DNA of 64,000 bases from Anaspis maculata (Eukaryota > Arthropoda > Insecta > Coleoptera > Scraptiidae): NCBI GenBank assembly GCA_949128115.1, contig OX421967.1, forward strand, positions 8,298,070 to 8,362,069, read 5' to 3'. Under the pieces are notes generated by a model. That model saw only the letters and a program-made list of their open reading frames with translations. It was not told where the DNA came from and did not search any database. The stretch's first letter is position 1; each line of letters starts with the position of its first letter. This document shows positions 1 through 11,486 of this stretch, one piece after another. The translations under genes were made by a program, and so were the position numbers.

Positions 1-932
1 CTGTCTCATCTGGCGCGACAATCTGCAAAACATCCCGTGAAATTTCGACGTTCCATCATTTTTCTTCCTTTGATGAATGTCAGCGGCGATGTTCAACTCG
101 CACTTTTAATTTGACTAATGGATCCCAAGATTGGTGATTACTTCCCAATCCGTGTGCGTTTTCATATCGCCTCCCGCATTTTCCCCGTTCTCATCCCGCC
201 GCTGTTGTTGCCACGGCTGACGCTCCCCGAAGAATAGCAAGCTCGGGAAAGAATCGGTTTTTGTAACGAAAAGTGCCTGTACCTACAGAAACACACCCAG
301 CTGAAATAGCTACGGGAGAAAAAGTACGGCAATCTTTCGATCGAGAGGCCCCACAAGTCGAAATTTGTGCCAAGTAGGTATATGGTTACAAGATTGCGAG
401 TAACCAGCATAACAATAATTAAAATGCGGCTTTATGGATTAATAAATGCAGTAATATACGGCCGTGGCCCGGAGAGGTTGAGACGGAAAGCGAAGCATCC
501 CGGACGACTTTTACGACGTATTAATTGGCCCCAAAGAGCGGTCGCAAATTTGCGTGGCTGGGCTGTGTGCGTGCGCGTGTACATCGTTGATTCAAGAAAA
601 AAGTTCAAAGCTATCCCATGAAGATAAACGCCAGTTTTATATGCCGTTTCTCCGATTTTAACCTCGCTAACGATGGCACTACTGTTTTAAATACCTGCGA
701 CATTTCTAAGACACTGCAATACACATTTATTCAGAACAAAAACAAGTGAATTGCAAGGTCAATTGCCGCTGAGTAGGCTGTACGTATTATGATTGATACA
801 AAAAGGACAAATCGTAGGGCGGATTGGCAAGCACTCGTCGGGAATAGGTCTCAAAAAGCCCTTATCATCGTGAATACTCACGTGATGTGCATAAAACATC
901 CAGATCCGTGTTCAGCATCATCGGTTGATAAG
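1..932. other. Non-repetitive intergenic DNA, no gene recognised
   Basis: I see no copy of this stretch elsewhere in the window. It is richer in CpG than the transposon-derived DNA downstream and carries scattered TAAT/ATTA cores. The open frames in it are short, overlap on both strands and have no recognisable domain. It resembles the other unique islands of the window (13438-14190, 19901-20900, 35166-36180, 50377-51330). It may be original intergenic or regulatory DNA; that is inference. Confidence 0.4.
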
Positions 933-1052
933 AAACGATACCCCACTCGCTCTAGTCAAAAAAAATCGGAATCAAAAAAATGGCGTTCTCGGAAAATTGT
1001 TTAAGAATTGACAAATTTCAACTTTTTGAAAAGTGCAAGTGGAGTATCGTTT
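933..1052. repeat. Inverted pair of satellite-type boxes
   Basis: The left arm has AAACGATACCCCACTCGC and the right arm, read on the minus strand, has AAACGATACTCCACTTGCAC followed by TTTTCAAAAAGTTGAAATTT. Both match the conserved box of the roughly 305-bp satellite at 22.0-28.7 kb. The two arms face each other across about 60 bp, which makes a small foldback unit far from the main satellite. Confidence 0.6.
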
Positions 1053-1362
1053 CGTACTGAATCGAGTACTGTGGTGGGTGAGTTCCTAGGCCGACCGCAG
1101 AAGAAGCCCAGCCTGACGGAGTCTCGGCCACTGCATACTGACCTGGGGAATGCCGCAGCGTATGGGAGTTCTATGCGGCGGGTATTGATGTTAGAATGTG
1201 GGCGCCATCTGCTCCGCCAGCTGTCGTGGACTGCTCTACGGCCGGTACCTATGAACAATCCACTCACACAGTAATTGAGGCAAAACTAAGTTGTAGGTAC
1301 GAACACTCGGTACAACGGACAAAAATACAATTTAGAATAATGAAGTTTGAATAATATGGGCC
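1053..1362. other. Unassigned stretch upstream of the tandem array
   Basis: Open frames of 88 codons occur on both strands (1008-1274 plus, 1001-1267 minus), but neither has a recognisable motif. The homology to the copia tandem array begins abruptly at about 1363, where the sequence TTGATAACGG joins. Confidence 0.3.
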
Positions 1363-1690
1363 TTGATAACGGACTATTATTATCCAGAAGTGATACCGAA
1401 CTAAAGTACATTTTTAGTGGTTCGAAGCAACAATTCCAAGTGACCGTGTATGGAGTGGCGCCTTCAAGTATGGAATCAGGTACTCATCGAAGGTCGAAGG
1501 CTCTCTCCTTGATGGCTTTTCGGATTTCGACTGCGCCAAAAACTGTGACACTCCAAGATCCACGACTGGCTACATTTTGCAGCCGAAGGCAACCTACGGT
1601 GAGCCTGTGAGCCGAAGCGGAGTAGGTACATCACAGCTTCACTGCATGCCTAGAAGTTGTGTGGTTGCAGTGCGTGTTAAGAAGAACTCT
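1363..1690 (+). pseudogene. Copia reverse transcriptase/RNase H tail, partial unit
   Basis: This is the 3' end of a Ty1/copia pol gene. It starts inside reverse transcriptase at the remnant of the Tyr-Val-Asp-Asp box, where the last Asp reads Asn, and continues with a GLLLSRSDTELK segment. It then runs into RNase H, where an STTGYIL stretch is still legible in another frame. Several frameshifts separate these pieces. Everything upstream of the YVDN box is missing, so the array boundary cuts through the gene. It matches 5083-5396 and 8793-9109 base for base apart from scattered changes. Confidence 0.8.
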
Positions 1691-3620
1691 TATAATAAAA
1701 CTATTCAGGTAAAGCTCCTTCAGGAAACTCTGGTGCAAAAACTGCTCTACGGAAACTTTTTTACGAGGACTTCTCCAATGGGACCATTCTAGGAGAACTC
1801 AGCTGATTCGAAATGGTTCCAGGGAAGCTTTTCAGATGAACTCGGCTCAAAAAGCTGTTCTCGATGGATTTTTTCTATGAAACATTCATGAGCAGATTAT
1901 CCTTGTTGTACACTTCTCGGAGAATAACTTCTCTAGAGAATCTATTTCAAGAAAATTGCTTGGGAAACTCTTCCGGTAAAACTTTTTCAGTCTCCCCACT
2001 CATCTGGAAAACTCTAGAAAAACTGTTTTTCTCGGAGGAATTTTCTAAGAGAACTTCGCCAGAGAAGCTCCCCTGGAGAAACTCTTCCAGTGGAAACTTG
2101 ATTAGAATCGTCCAGAAGGACTTTTCTTGGTGAGCTTTGATAGAGAAACTCAATTTGAAAGACTATCATGAGAAAACTCTTCTGGAGGCACTCTTCCAAA
2201 AAAAACTCATCTGAGGTAGCTCCTCCAGGAGGAACTTTTTCTCGAGAACTGTTATGAGAGACTCTTCTAGGGAGACCATTTTACGGCAACTCTTCTGAAA
2301 GGAGTGTTTCCGGGGAACTCTTCTGTATGAACTGCCCTGGAGGAACTCTCCTCAAGGAACTGTTATAGGGAAACTCGTCCAACGGGACGATTCCAGAATA
2401 GCTGTTCTGCGAGATTCTACTGGAAAATCTCTCGCTCTCTAAGAAAGACTATTCCAGAGAAACCCTTGTGGGAAACTGTTTTAGATGAACTCATGGAACT
2501 TTTCAGCATAGACTATCCCAGGAAAAGACTTCTAGGAAAACAACTATTCCGGAAAAGCTATTTGAAGCCAACTGCTCCAGGGAACGCTTTTCATGAAACT
2601 CTTCTAGTGAAAGCTTATCTTGAAATTTCAGGGAAACTGTTTTGGATAGACTTTTTTGGTAAGAAGAATTTATTCTGAAACATCCAGTAAACCTGTTCTA
2701 AGGGATTTTTTCTGAGAAAACATTGCAAGAGTAAATCTTTCAGAGAAATTCTTCCATTGAAAACTTGAACAAAAACTTTCAGGAAAACCTTCTAGAGGAA
2801 CTTTTCTAGAAAAACTGCCCTAAGGTAACTCTCATACGAGAACTCGTCCAGGAAGACTATTCTTAAGAGAAACTTCTCAAGACATGTCTGAGGGGAATTC
2901 TTCTGCCGAAACTATTCTGGGGAAGCTCTTCCAATGAACCAATCGTTCTACAATAATTTTGCGGGGACTACTCTATGGAAACTATCATTTTAGGTGAACT
3001 CTCCTGGACCAAAACTGTTCCAGGGGGTCTCTTCTGAACTCTACCAGAGGAAATTTTCCAGAGAAACTCTTCTATTGAAACTATTCTGGGGAAACTTTTC
3101 CAGAGAGACTCCTCTGAAGGAGCCTCTTCAGGGAGAACTTGCTCAAGAAAACTGTTCCAGGGGACTCTTCGAGAAGAGCAGTTCTAGAGTAACTGTTCTG
3201 AAGAATCTCTCCCACGAGAACTCTACTAGGAAGGAAATACCACGAAAACTTTTCCGAAGAAACTGTTCTAGGGGAGCTGTTTTGATGAACTCTTTCGAAT
3301 TACCCTTCTGATGGATTTGTCCAAGAAAACTGTTCCAGATGAACTTTTCCCATGAAACTTTTCTGGGTAGGGTACATTAGAGAAACACTCCCCGAAAAAC
3401 TACTTTTCTAGGGGATTTTTTACAAGAAAACTATTCAAAGGAACTTTTCTGATGGAATTCTTCTGGTGGAAACTCATCCAGAATCTCTTGGGGGAGCTTT
3501 CCAAGAGAAATATTTCTAGGGGAGCTCTGCAAGAGAAACTCTCCTGATTTTCCCCAGAGAAAATGTATCCAAAAACTCCTTGTTCTTGGAGAACTTTTCT
3601 ATGAGAACTCTATGAGAGTC
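1691..3620. repeat. Degenerate 15-bp minisatellite, unit 1
   Basis: The stretch is made of 14-15-bp words close to AACTSTTCYAGGGGA, for example GAAACTATTCTGGGG followed by AAACTTTTCCAGAG. Because the period is near a multiple of three, open frames appear by chance (for example 2994-3311); they are not genes. No terminator, LTR end or domain is visible inside. Confidence 0.85.
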
Positions 3621-3661
3621 TGGCGGCAGAAATACTCTCCAGGGCAACAAGAGTTAAAAGA

Positions 3662-4016
3662 ATGACAAGAAAGAAGCAGGACAACAACTCGAAAGCACTG
3701 CTGAAGGAGGTTTCCCGACAGAGGCTGGAGATTATGGAACTGGAAGAGATGGTTGAAAAATCACAAGTAAGAGAAGACGACAAGCCTAGCAACGAAAATA
3801 CAACCGAATACGAACTGAATTTGGAGATTGCATCCTTGAGACAAAAAATAAGAAAACTGGAGAGACAAAGTGAAGGCTGCTGCGCCCATTGCAATGGATC
3901 AAGCCCAACAGAAGAAAGGAGTTTTGCTTTCAAGGAAAACTTGGTTTTTACGGTCATCAGTAGTTCATCACAAGGTTTTTGGGGTTTTTGGGTCAGAAGC
4001 ATATCTACACTTACCT
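3662..4016 (+). pseudogene. Coiled-coil ORF joined to copia integrase C-terminal fragment, unit 1
   Basis: An ATG at 3662 opens a lysine- and glutamate-rich frame of about 80 residues with heptad-like spacing (ELEEMVEKSQ, later EIASLRQKIRKLERQ). It ends near a CCAHC cluster. I do not recognise the family; it might be a gag-side remnant or a captured host fragment. At about 3972 another frame reads VFGVFGSEAYLHLP, which fits the integrase C-terminal region of Ty1/copia, where an FG-x-x-AYxHxP segment is typical. The gag, protease and integrase core are absent, so a large deletion joins the two parts. The integrase segment is interrupted at about 4017 by a hairpin element. The same structure is present in all three units. 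Confidence 0.65.
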
Positions 4017-4179
4017 GTAGTGGAACCACAAGCACTCGACAGTTGTCGAACTCCACAATTTACCCTTTCTTCTCTACACTCTTTACCCTAATTTCCCCTT
4101 CCCCCTCTGCACCCTTCACCCTTTGGAAAAGGGAAGATTGTCGAGATCGACAACTGTCGAGTGCTCGTGGTTCCACCAC
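4017..4179. mobile_element. 157-bp hairpin (MITE-like) inserted in copia integrase, unit 1
   Basis: Terminal inverted repeats begin GTGGAACCACAAGCACTCGA at 4020 and end with the complement at 4176, with one mismatch over 30 bp. Weaker complementarity continues inward to about 55 bp per arm around a pyrimidine-rich loop. The copia frame reads ...AYLHLP before it and DSLRRKLDKK after it, so it interrupts integrase. CTG lies on both sides and may be a 3-bp target duplication. Confidence 0.8.
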
Positions 4180-5396
4180 TGGATAGTCTACGCCGCAAGC
4201 TGGACAAGAAAAGCAAATAACTAATTCTTGTAGGCTATGACAGCAATTCGACGAACTACAGGTTGTACGATCCAAACACAGGACGAGTGAAGATATCAAG
4301 AAATGTGATCTTTGACGAAGAAAATCAAGTTCTTGGAAGAGAACACACAACCGCTACCGTTGTCTTGGCTGTGAATATCTAAAGTCAAGCCACTACTCAA
4401 AATCAACGTCAAGCTGCTCCTGAAGTGACTGGGAGTGCTAAGGAGAGTGAAGACGAAGAAGGCAAGAGCCAAAGCCAAGCACAGAAGAGAACGACTGAAG
4501 AAAGTAATGCAAGCAGAAGTCGAAAGTATGAGCTGAGAGAAAATCGAAGACCACCTGCCTTCCTTGAAGAAAGTCACGAGCTGAATGACGAATTGCACTC
4601 TACAAAGATCGTCCCCACTACTTATGAAGAAGCTGTGAATGGTGATGACGAAGAAAAATGGAAAGCAGCTATCAAAGAAGAACTGGAGGCTTTGAAACTG
4701 AACAAAACGTGGGAGATCAAACAAGTCAAAAAAAATCGACTACGAAGAAACATCCTCCCCAACGGCCCGTTTTGACACACTTCGAGTGCTTTCTTGCATC
4801 GCAGCTAGGAACAGATATCTGATGAGCCAATTCAACATCAAAACTGCATTTCTCTACGTAAAACTGAAGACGGAAATCTACATTGAAGCTCTAACCCGTT
4901 CAAACGTACCTACAAATTGTGTTGTTTGATTAAGTCGCTGTATGGACTGAAACAGGCACCGAAGGTGTGGAACGAACTTCTCGACGGCTTCCTGCTGAGC
5001 GTCGGGTTCTAACGGAACTCAGCTGACCAGTGCCTTGATAAAAGACAAACTGAAAGCGCAGTAAGGTTCCTTCTCGTGTATGTTGATAACGGACTATTAT
5101 TATCCAGAAGTGATACCGAACTAAAGAACATTCTTAGTGGTTCGAAGCAACATTTCCAAGTGACCGTGTATGGAGTGGCGCCTTCAAGTATAGAATCAGG
5201 ACTCATCGAAAGTCGAAGGCTCTCTCCTTGATGGCTTTTCGGATTTCGACTGCGCCAAAGACTGTGACACTCCAAGATCCACGACTGGCTACATCTTGCA
5301 GCCAAAGGCAACCTACGGTGAGCCTATCAACAGCCGAAGCGGAGTACATCACAGCTTCACCGCATGCCAGGAAGTTGTGTGGTTGCAGTGCGTGTT
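4180..5396 (+). pseudogene. Copia integrase end, reverse transcriptase and RNase H relic, unit 1-2
   Basis: Ty1/copia pol in collinear order but broken into several frames. First comes the integrase C-terminus (ILVGYDSNSTNYRLYDP, then KISRNVIFDEE; 4180-4380). An acidic linker follows, then the start of reverse transcriptase (TTYEEAVNGDDEEKWKAAI, about 4617). Next are remnants of the fingers and palm (a DIKTAFLY-like segment near 4840, LYGLKQAPKVWN near 4940) and the catalytic box as YVDN at 5079-5090. The RNase H end has an STAEAEYI segment near 5330. Nonsense codons and frameshifts occur throughout. The YVDN change would by itself be expected to impair polymerase activity. The 3' end passes straight into minisatellite, with no LTR recognised. 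Confidence 0.85.
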
Positions 5397-7330
5397 AAGA
5401 AGAACTCTTATAATAAAACTGTTCAGGTGAAGCTCCTTTAGGGAACTCTGGTGCAAAAACTGCTGTACGAAAAGTTTTTTACGAGGACTTCTTCAATGGG
5501 ACTATTCTAGGAGAACTCAGCTGATTCGAAATGGTTCCAGGGAAGCTTTTCAGATGAACTCTGCTCAAAAAGCTGTTCTCGATGGGTTTTTACTATGAAA
5601 CATTCATGAGCAGATCATCCTTGTTGTACACTTCTAGGAGAATAACTTCTCTAGAGAATCTATTTCAAGAAAATTGCTTGGGAAACTCTTCCGGTAAAAC
5701 TTTTTCAGTCTCCCCACTCATCTGGAAAACTCTAGAAAAACTGTTTTGGATGAATTTTCTAAGAGAACTTTGCCAGAGAAGCTCCCCTGGAGGAACTCTT
5801 CCAGTGGAAACTTGATTAGAATCTTCCAGAAGGACTTTTCTTAGAGAGCCTTGATAGAGAAACTCAATTTGAAAGACTATCATGAGAAAACTCTTCTGGA
5901 GGCACTCTTCCAAAAAAACTCATCTGAGGTAGCTCCTCCAGGAGGAACTTTTTCTCGAGAACTGTTATGAGAGACTCTTCTAGGGAGACCATTTTACGGC
6001 AACTCTTCTGAAAGGAGTGTTTCCGGGGAACTCTTCTGTATGAACTGCCCTGGAGGAACTCTCCTCAAGGAACTGTTATAGGGAAACTCGTCTAACGGGA
6101 CGATTCCAGAATAGCTGTTCTGCGAGATTCTACTGGAAAATCTCTCGCTCTCTAAGAAAGACTATTCCAGAGAAACCCTTGTGGGAAACTGTTTTAGATG
6201 AACTCATGGAACTTTTCAGCATAGACTATCCCAGGAAAAGACTTCTAGGAAAACAACTATTCCGGAAAAGCTATTTGAAGCCAACTGCTCCAGGGAACGC
6301 TTTTCATGAAACTCTTCTAGTGAAAGCTTATCTTGAAATTTCAGGGAAACTGTTTTGGATAGACTTTTTTGGTAAGAGGAATTTATTCTGAAACATCCAG
6401 TGAACCTGTTCTAAGGGATTTTTTCTGAGAAAACATTGCAAGAGTAAATCTTTCAGAGAAATTCTTCCATTGAAAACTTGAACAAAAACTTTCAGGAAAA
6501 CCTTCTAGAGGAACTTTTCTAGAAAAACTGCCCTAAGGTAACTCTCATACGAGAACTCGTCCAGGAAGACTATTCTTAAGAGAAACTTCTCAAGACATGT
6601 CTGAGGGGAATTCTTCTGCCGAAACTATTCTGGGGAAGCTCTTCCAATGAACCAATCGTTCTACAATAATTTTGCGGGGACTACTCTATGGAAACTATCA
6701 TTTTAGGTGAACTCTCCTGGACCAAAACTGTTCCAGGGGGTCTCTTCTGAACTCTACCAGAGGAAATTTTTCAGAGAAACTCTTCTATTGAAACTATTCT
6801 GGGGAAACTTTTCCAGAGAGACTCCTCTGAAGGAGCCTCTTCAGGGAGAACTTGCTCAAGAAAACTGTTCCAGGGGACTCTTCGAGAAGAGCAGTTCTAG
6901 GGTAACTGTTCTGAAGAATCTCTCCCACGAGAACTCTACTAGGAAGGAAATACCACGAAAACTTTTCCGAAGAAACTGTTCTAGGGGAGCTGTTTTGATG
7001 AACTCTTTCGAATTACCCTTCTGATGGATTTGTCCAAGAAAACTGTTCCAGATGAACTTTTCCCATGAAACTTTTCTGGGTAGGGTACATTAGAGAAACA
7101 CTCCCCGAAAAACTACTTTTCTAGGGGATTTTTTACAAGAAAACTATTCAAAGGAACTTTTCTGATGGAATTCTTCTGGTGGAAACTCATCCAGAATCTC
7201 TTGGGGGAGCTTTCCAAGAAAAATATTCCTAGGAGAGCTCTGCAAGAGAAACTCCGTATGATTTTCCCCAAAGAAAATGTATCCAAAAACTCCTTGTTCT
7301 TGGAGAACTTTTCTATGAGAACTCTATGAG
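5397..7330. repeat. Degenerate 15-bp minisatellite, unit 2
   Basis: Near-identical copy of 1691-3620, with the same word order and only scattered substitutions. The long frames in it are by-products of the near-15-bp period. Confidence 0.85.
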
Positions 7331-7375
7331 AGTCTGGCGGCAGAAATACTCTCCAGGGCAACAAGAGTTGAAAGA

Positions 7376-7730
7376 ATGACAAGAAAGAAGCAGGACAACA
7401 ACTCGAAAGCACTGTTGAAGGAGGTTTCTCGACTGAGGCTGGAGATTATGGAACTGGAAGAGATGGTTAAAAAATCACAAGTAAGAGAAGACGACAAGCC
7501 TAGCAACGAAAATACAACCGAATACAAACTGAATTTGGAGATTGCATCCTTGAGACAAAAAATAAGAAAACTGGAGAGACAAAGTGAAGGCTGCTGCGCC
7601 CATTGCAATGGATCAAGCCCAACAGAAGAAAGGAGTTTTGCTTTCAAGGAAAACTTGGTTTTGACGGTCATCAGTAGTTCATCACAAGGTTTTTGGGGTT
7701 TTTGGGTCAGAAGCATATCTACACTTACCT
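7376..7730 (+). pseudogene. Coiled-coil ORF joined to copia integrase fragment, unit 2
   Basis: Second copy of the 3662-4016 structure. The coiled-coil frame is open from the ATG at 7376, and differences from unit 1 are a handful of residues (for example SRLRLEI for SRQRLEI and VKKSQ for VEKSQ). The same abrupt joint to the integrase segment is present, which shows that the deletion predates duplication. The function of the coiled-coil part is unknown. Confidence 0.65.
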
Positions 7731-7893
7731 GTGGTGGAACCACAAGCACTCGACAGTTGTCGAACTCGACAATTTACCCTTTTTTCTCTACACTCTCTAC
7801 TCTAATTTCCCCTTCCCCCTCTGCACCCTCCACCCTTTAGAAAAGGGAAAATTGTCGAGATCGACAACTTTCGAGTGCTCGTGGTTTCACCAC
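7731..7893. mobile_element. 157-bp hairpin (MITE-like), unit 2
   Basis: Inverted repeats run from 7734 to 7890. It sits at the same position in copia integrase as in units 1 and 3, so it was copied by tandem duplication and is not an independent insertion. Confidence 0.8.
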
Positions 7894-9109
7894 TGGATAG
7901 TCTACGCCGCAAGCTGGACAAGAGAAGCAAATAACTAATTCTTGTAGGCTATGACAGCACTTCGACGAACTACAGGTTGTACGATCCAAACACAGGACGA
8001 GTGAAGATATCAAGAAATGTGATCTTTGACGAAAAAAATCAAGCTCTTGGAAGAAAACACACGACCGCTACCGTTGTCTTGGCTGAGAATATCTAAAGTC
8101 AAGCCACTACTCGAAATCAACGTCAAGCTGCTCCTGAAGTGAATGGGAGTGCTAAGGAGAGTGAAGACGAAGAAGGCAAGAGCCAAAGCCAAGCACAGAA
8201 GAGAACGACTGAAGAAAGTAATGCAAGCAGAAGTCGAAAGTATGAGCTGAGAGAAAATCAAAGACAACCTGCCTTTCTTGAAGAAAGTCACGAGGTGAAT
8301 GACGAATTGCACTCTACAGAGATCGTTCCCACTACTTATGAAGAAGCTGTGAATGGTGATGACAAAGAAAAATGGAAAGCAGCTATCAAAAAAGAACTGG
8401 AGGCTTTGAAACTAAACAAAACGTGGGAGATCAAACTAGTCAAAAAAATCGACTACGAAGAAACATCCTCCCCAACGGCCCGTTTTGACACACTTTGAGT
8501 GCTTTTGTGCATCGCAGCTAGGAACAGATATCTAATGCGCCAATTCGACATCAAAACTGCATTCCTCTACGTAAAACTGAAGAATGAAATCTACATTGAA
8601 GCTCCAACTCGTTCAGACGTACCTACAAATTGTGTCGTTTAATTAAGGCGCTGTTTGGACTGAAACAGGCATCGACAGTGTGGAACGAACTTCTCGATGG
8701 CTTCCTGCTGAGCGTCGGGTGACGGAACTCAGCTGACCAGTGCCTTGATAAAAGACAAACTGAAAGCGCAGTAAGGTTCCTTCTCGTGTATGTTGATAAC
8801 GGACTATTATTATCCAAAAGTGATACCGTACTAAAGAACATTCTTAGTGGTTCAAAGCAACAATTCCAAGTGACCATGTATGAAGTGGCGCCTTCAAGTA
8901 TGGAATCAGGTACTCATCGAAGGTCGAAGGCTCTCTCCTTGATGGCTTTTCGGATTTCGACTGCGCCAAAGACTGTGACACTCCAAGATCCACGACTGGC
9001 TACATCTTGCAGCCGAAGGCAACCTACGGTGAGCCTATCAACAGCCGAAGCGGAGTACATCACAGCTTCACTGCATGCCTGGAAGTTGTGTGGTTGCAGT
9101 GCGTGTTAA
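7894..9109 (+). pseudogene. Copia integrase end, reverse transcriptase and RNase H relic, unit 2-3
   Basis: Second complete copy of the pol tail. The integrase C-terminus lies at 7894-8095. The TTYEEAVNGDDKEKWKAAI start of reverse transcriptase is near 8330 in a 119-codon frame (8139-8498). An LFGLKQASTVWN-like palm segment lies near 8650 and the YVDN box at 8789-8800. RNase H ends with STAEAEYITAS just before the stop at 9107-9109. The YVDN substitution is shared with the other units. Frames are interrupted as in unit 1. Confidence 0.85.
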
Positions 9110-10735
9110 GAAGAACTCTTATAATAAAACTGTTCAGGTAAAGCTCCTTTAGGGAACTCTGGTGCAAAAACTGCTCTACGGAAACTTTTTTACGAGGACT
9201 TCTCTAATGGGACTATTCTAGGAGAACTCAGCTGATTCGAAATGGTTCCAGGGAAGCTTTTCAGATGAACTCGGCTCAAAAAGCTGTTCTCGATGGATTT
9301 TTTCTATGAAACATTCATGAGCAGATTATCCTTGTTGTACACTTCTCGGAGAATAACTTCTCTAGAGAATCTATTTCAAGGAAATTGCTTGGGAAACTCT
9401 TCCGGTAAAACTTTTTCAGTCTCCCCACTCATCTGGAAAACTCTAGAAAAACTGTTTTTCTCGGAGGAATTTTCTAAGAGAACTTCGCCAGAGAAGCTCC
9501 CCTGGAGAAACTCTTCCAGTGAAAACTTGATTAGAATCTTCCAGAAAGACTATTTCAGAGAAACCCTTGTAAGAAATTGTTCTAGATGAACTCATGGAAC
9601 TTTTCTGCATAGACTATCCCAGGAGAAGACTCCTAGGAAAACAACTATTCCGGGAAAGCTATTTGAAGCTAACTGCTCCAGGGAACGCTTCTCATGAAAC
9701 TCTTCTAGTGAGAGCTTATCTTGAAATTTCAGGTAAACTGTTCTAGATGGACTTTTTTAGTAAGAGGAACTTATTCAGAAACATCCAGTAAAACTGTTCT
9801 AAGGGATTTTTTCCGAGAAAACATTGCAAGAGTAAATCTTTTAGAGAAATTCTTCCATTGAAAACTTGACCAAAAACTTCCAGGGAAACCTTCTAGGGAA
9901 ACTTTTCTATAAAAACTGCTCACAGGTAATTCTCCTACGAGAACTCTTCCAGGAAGACTATTCTTAAGAGAAACTTCTCAAGACATGTCTGAGGGGAATT
10001 CTTCTGCCGAAACTATTCTGAAGAAGCTCTTCTAGTGAACCAATTGTTCTACAAGAATTTTGCGGGGACTACTATAGGGAAACTATCATTTGAGGTGAAC
10101 TCTCCTGGACCAAAACTGTACCAGGGGGTCTCTTCTGAACTCTACCGGAGGAAATTTTTCAGAGAAACTCTTCTATTGGAACTATTCTGGGGAAACTCTT
10201 CCAGAGAGACTTCTCTGGAGGAGCCTCTTCAGGGAAAACTTTCTTAGGAAAACTGTTCCAGGGGACTCTTTAAAAGGAGCAGTTCTAGGGTAACTGTTCT
10301 GAAGAATCTCTCCCATGAGAACTCTACTAGGGAGGAAATACTACAAAAACTTTTCCGAAGAAACTGTTCTAGGGGAGCTGTTTTGATGAACTCTTTCGAA
10401 TTACCCTTCTGATGGATTTGTCCGAGAAAACTGTTCCAGATGAACTTTTCCCATGGAACTTTTCTGAGTAGGGTACATTAGAGGAACACTCTCCAAAAAA
10501 CTACTTCTCTAGGGGAATTTTTACAATAAAACTATTCAAGGGAACTTTTCTGATGGAATTCTTCTTGTGGAAACTCATCCAGAATCTCTTGGGGGAGCTT
10601 TCCAAGAAAAATATTCCTAGGAGAGCTCTGCAAGAGAAACTCTCCTGATTTTCCCCAGAGAAAATGTATCCAAAAACTTCTTGTTCTTGGAGAACTTTTC
10701 AATGAGAACTCTATGAGAGTCTGGCGGCAGAAATA
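9110..10735. repeat. Degenerate 15-bp minisatellite, unit 3 (internal deletion)
   Basis: Same minisatellite as 5397-7330, but about 330 bp are missing at about 9540. There CTTCCAGAA runs directly into GACTATTTCAGAGAAACCC, words that lie at 5822 and 6158 in unit 2. Confidence 0.85.
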
Positions 10736-10762
10736 CTCTCCAGGGCAACAAGAGTTGAAAGA

Positions 10763-11118
10763 ATGACAAGGAAGAAGCAGGACAACAACTCGAAAGCACT
10801 GTTGAAGGAGGTTTCTCGACAGAGGCTGGAGATTATGGAACTGGAAGAGATGGTTGAAGAATCACAAGTAAGAGAAGACGACAAGCCTAGCAACGAAAAT
10901 ACAACCGAATACGAACTGAATTTGGAGATTGCATCCTTGAGACAAAAAATAAGAAAACTCGAGAGACAAAGTGAAGTCTGCTGCGCCCATTGCAATGGAT
11001 CAAGGCCAACAAAAGAAAGGGGTTTTGCTTTCAAGGAAAACTTGGTTTTGACGGTCATCCGTAGTTCATCTCAAGGTTTTTGGGGTTTTTGGTTCAGAAG
11101 CATATCTACACTTACCTG
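10763..11118 (+). pseudogene. Coiled-coil ORF joined to copia integrase fragment, unit 3
   Basis: Third copy of the coiled-coil frame, open from 10763 through the 157-bp hairpin. It is slightly more diverged than units 1 and 2 (for example VEESQ, a CC cluster preceded by SEV, and SRPTKERG). The joint to the integrase C-terminal segment is unchanged. Confidence 0.65.
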
Positions 11119-11280
11119 TAGTGGAACCACAAGCACTCGACAGTTGTCGAACTCGACAATTCACCCTTTCTTCTCTATACTCTCCACCCTAATTTCCCCT
11201 TCCCCCTCTGCACACTTTACCCTTCAGAAAAGGGAAAATTGTCGAGATCGACAACTGTCGAGTGCTCGTGGTTCCACCAC
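11119..11280. mobile_element. 157-bp hairpin (MITE-like), unit 3
   Basis: Inverted repeats lie at 11121-11150 and 11248-11277, with the same target position as in the other units. Confidence 0.8.
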
Positions 11281-11486
11281 TGGATAGTCTACGCCGCAAG
11301 CAGGACAAGAAAAGCAAATATATAATTCTTGTAGGCTATGACAGCAATTCGACGAACTACAGGTTGTACGATCCAAACACAGGACGAATGAAGATATCAA
11401 GAAATGTGATCTTAACGAAGAAAATCAAGTTCTTGGGAGAAAACACACGACCGCTACCGTTGTCTTGGCTGAGAATATCTAAAGTC
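11281..11486 (+). pseudogene. Copia integrase C-terminus, truncated
   Basis: The ILVGYDSNSTNYRLYDP and KISRNVI segments are present, but the copia homology stops at about 11486. There GTCAAGC continues as TCCTTAAGGGAACTC, the start of the minisatellite. The shared word AAGC at the two parental points suggests deletion at short homology. The linker, reverse transcriptase and RNase H are absent. Confidence 0.8.

Noticed and set aside
2994..3311. Conserved 105-codon frames at 2994 and 6707
   Set aside because: They are products of the near-15-bp period and of recent duplication of the units; the frame is not kept in units 3 and 4.
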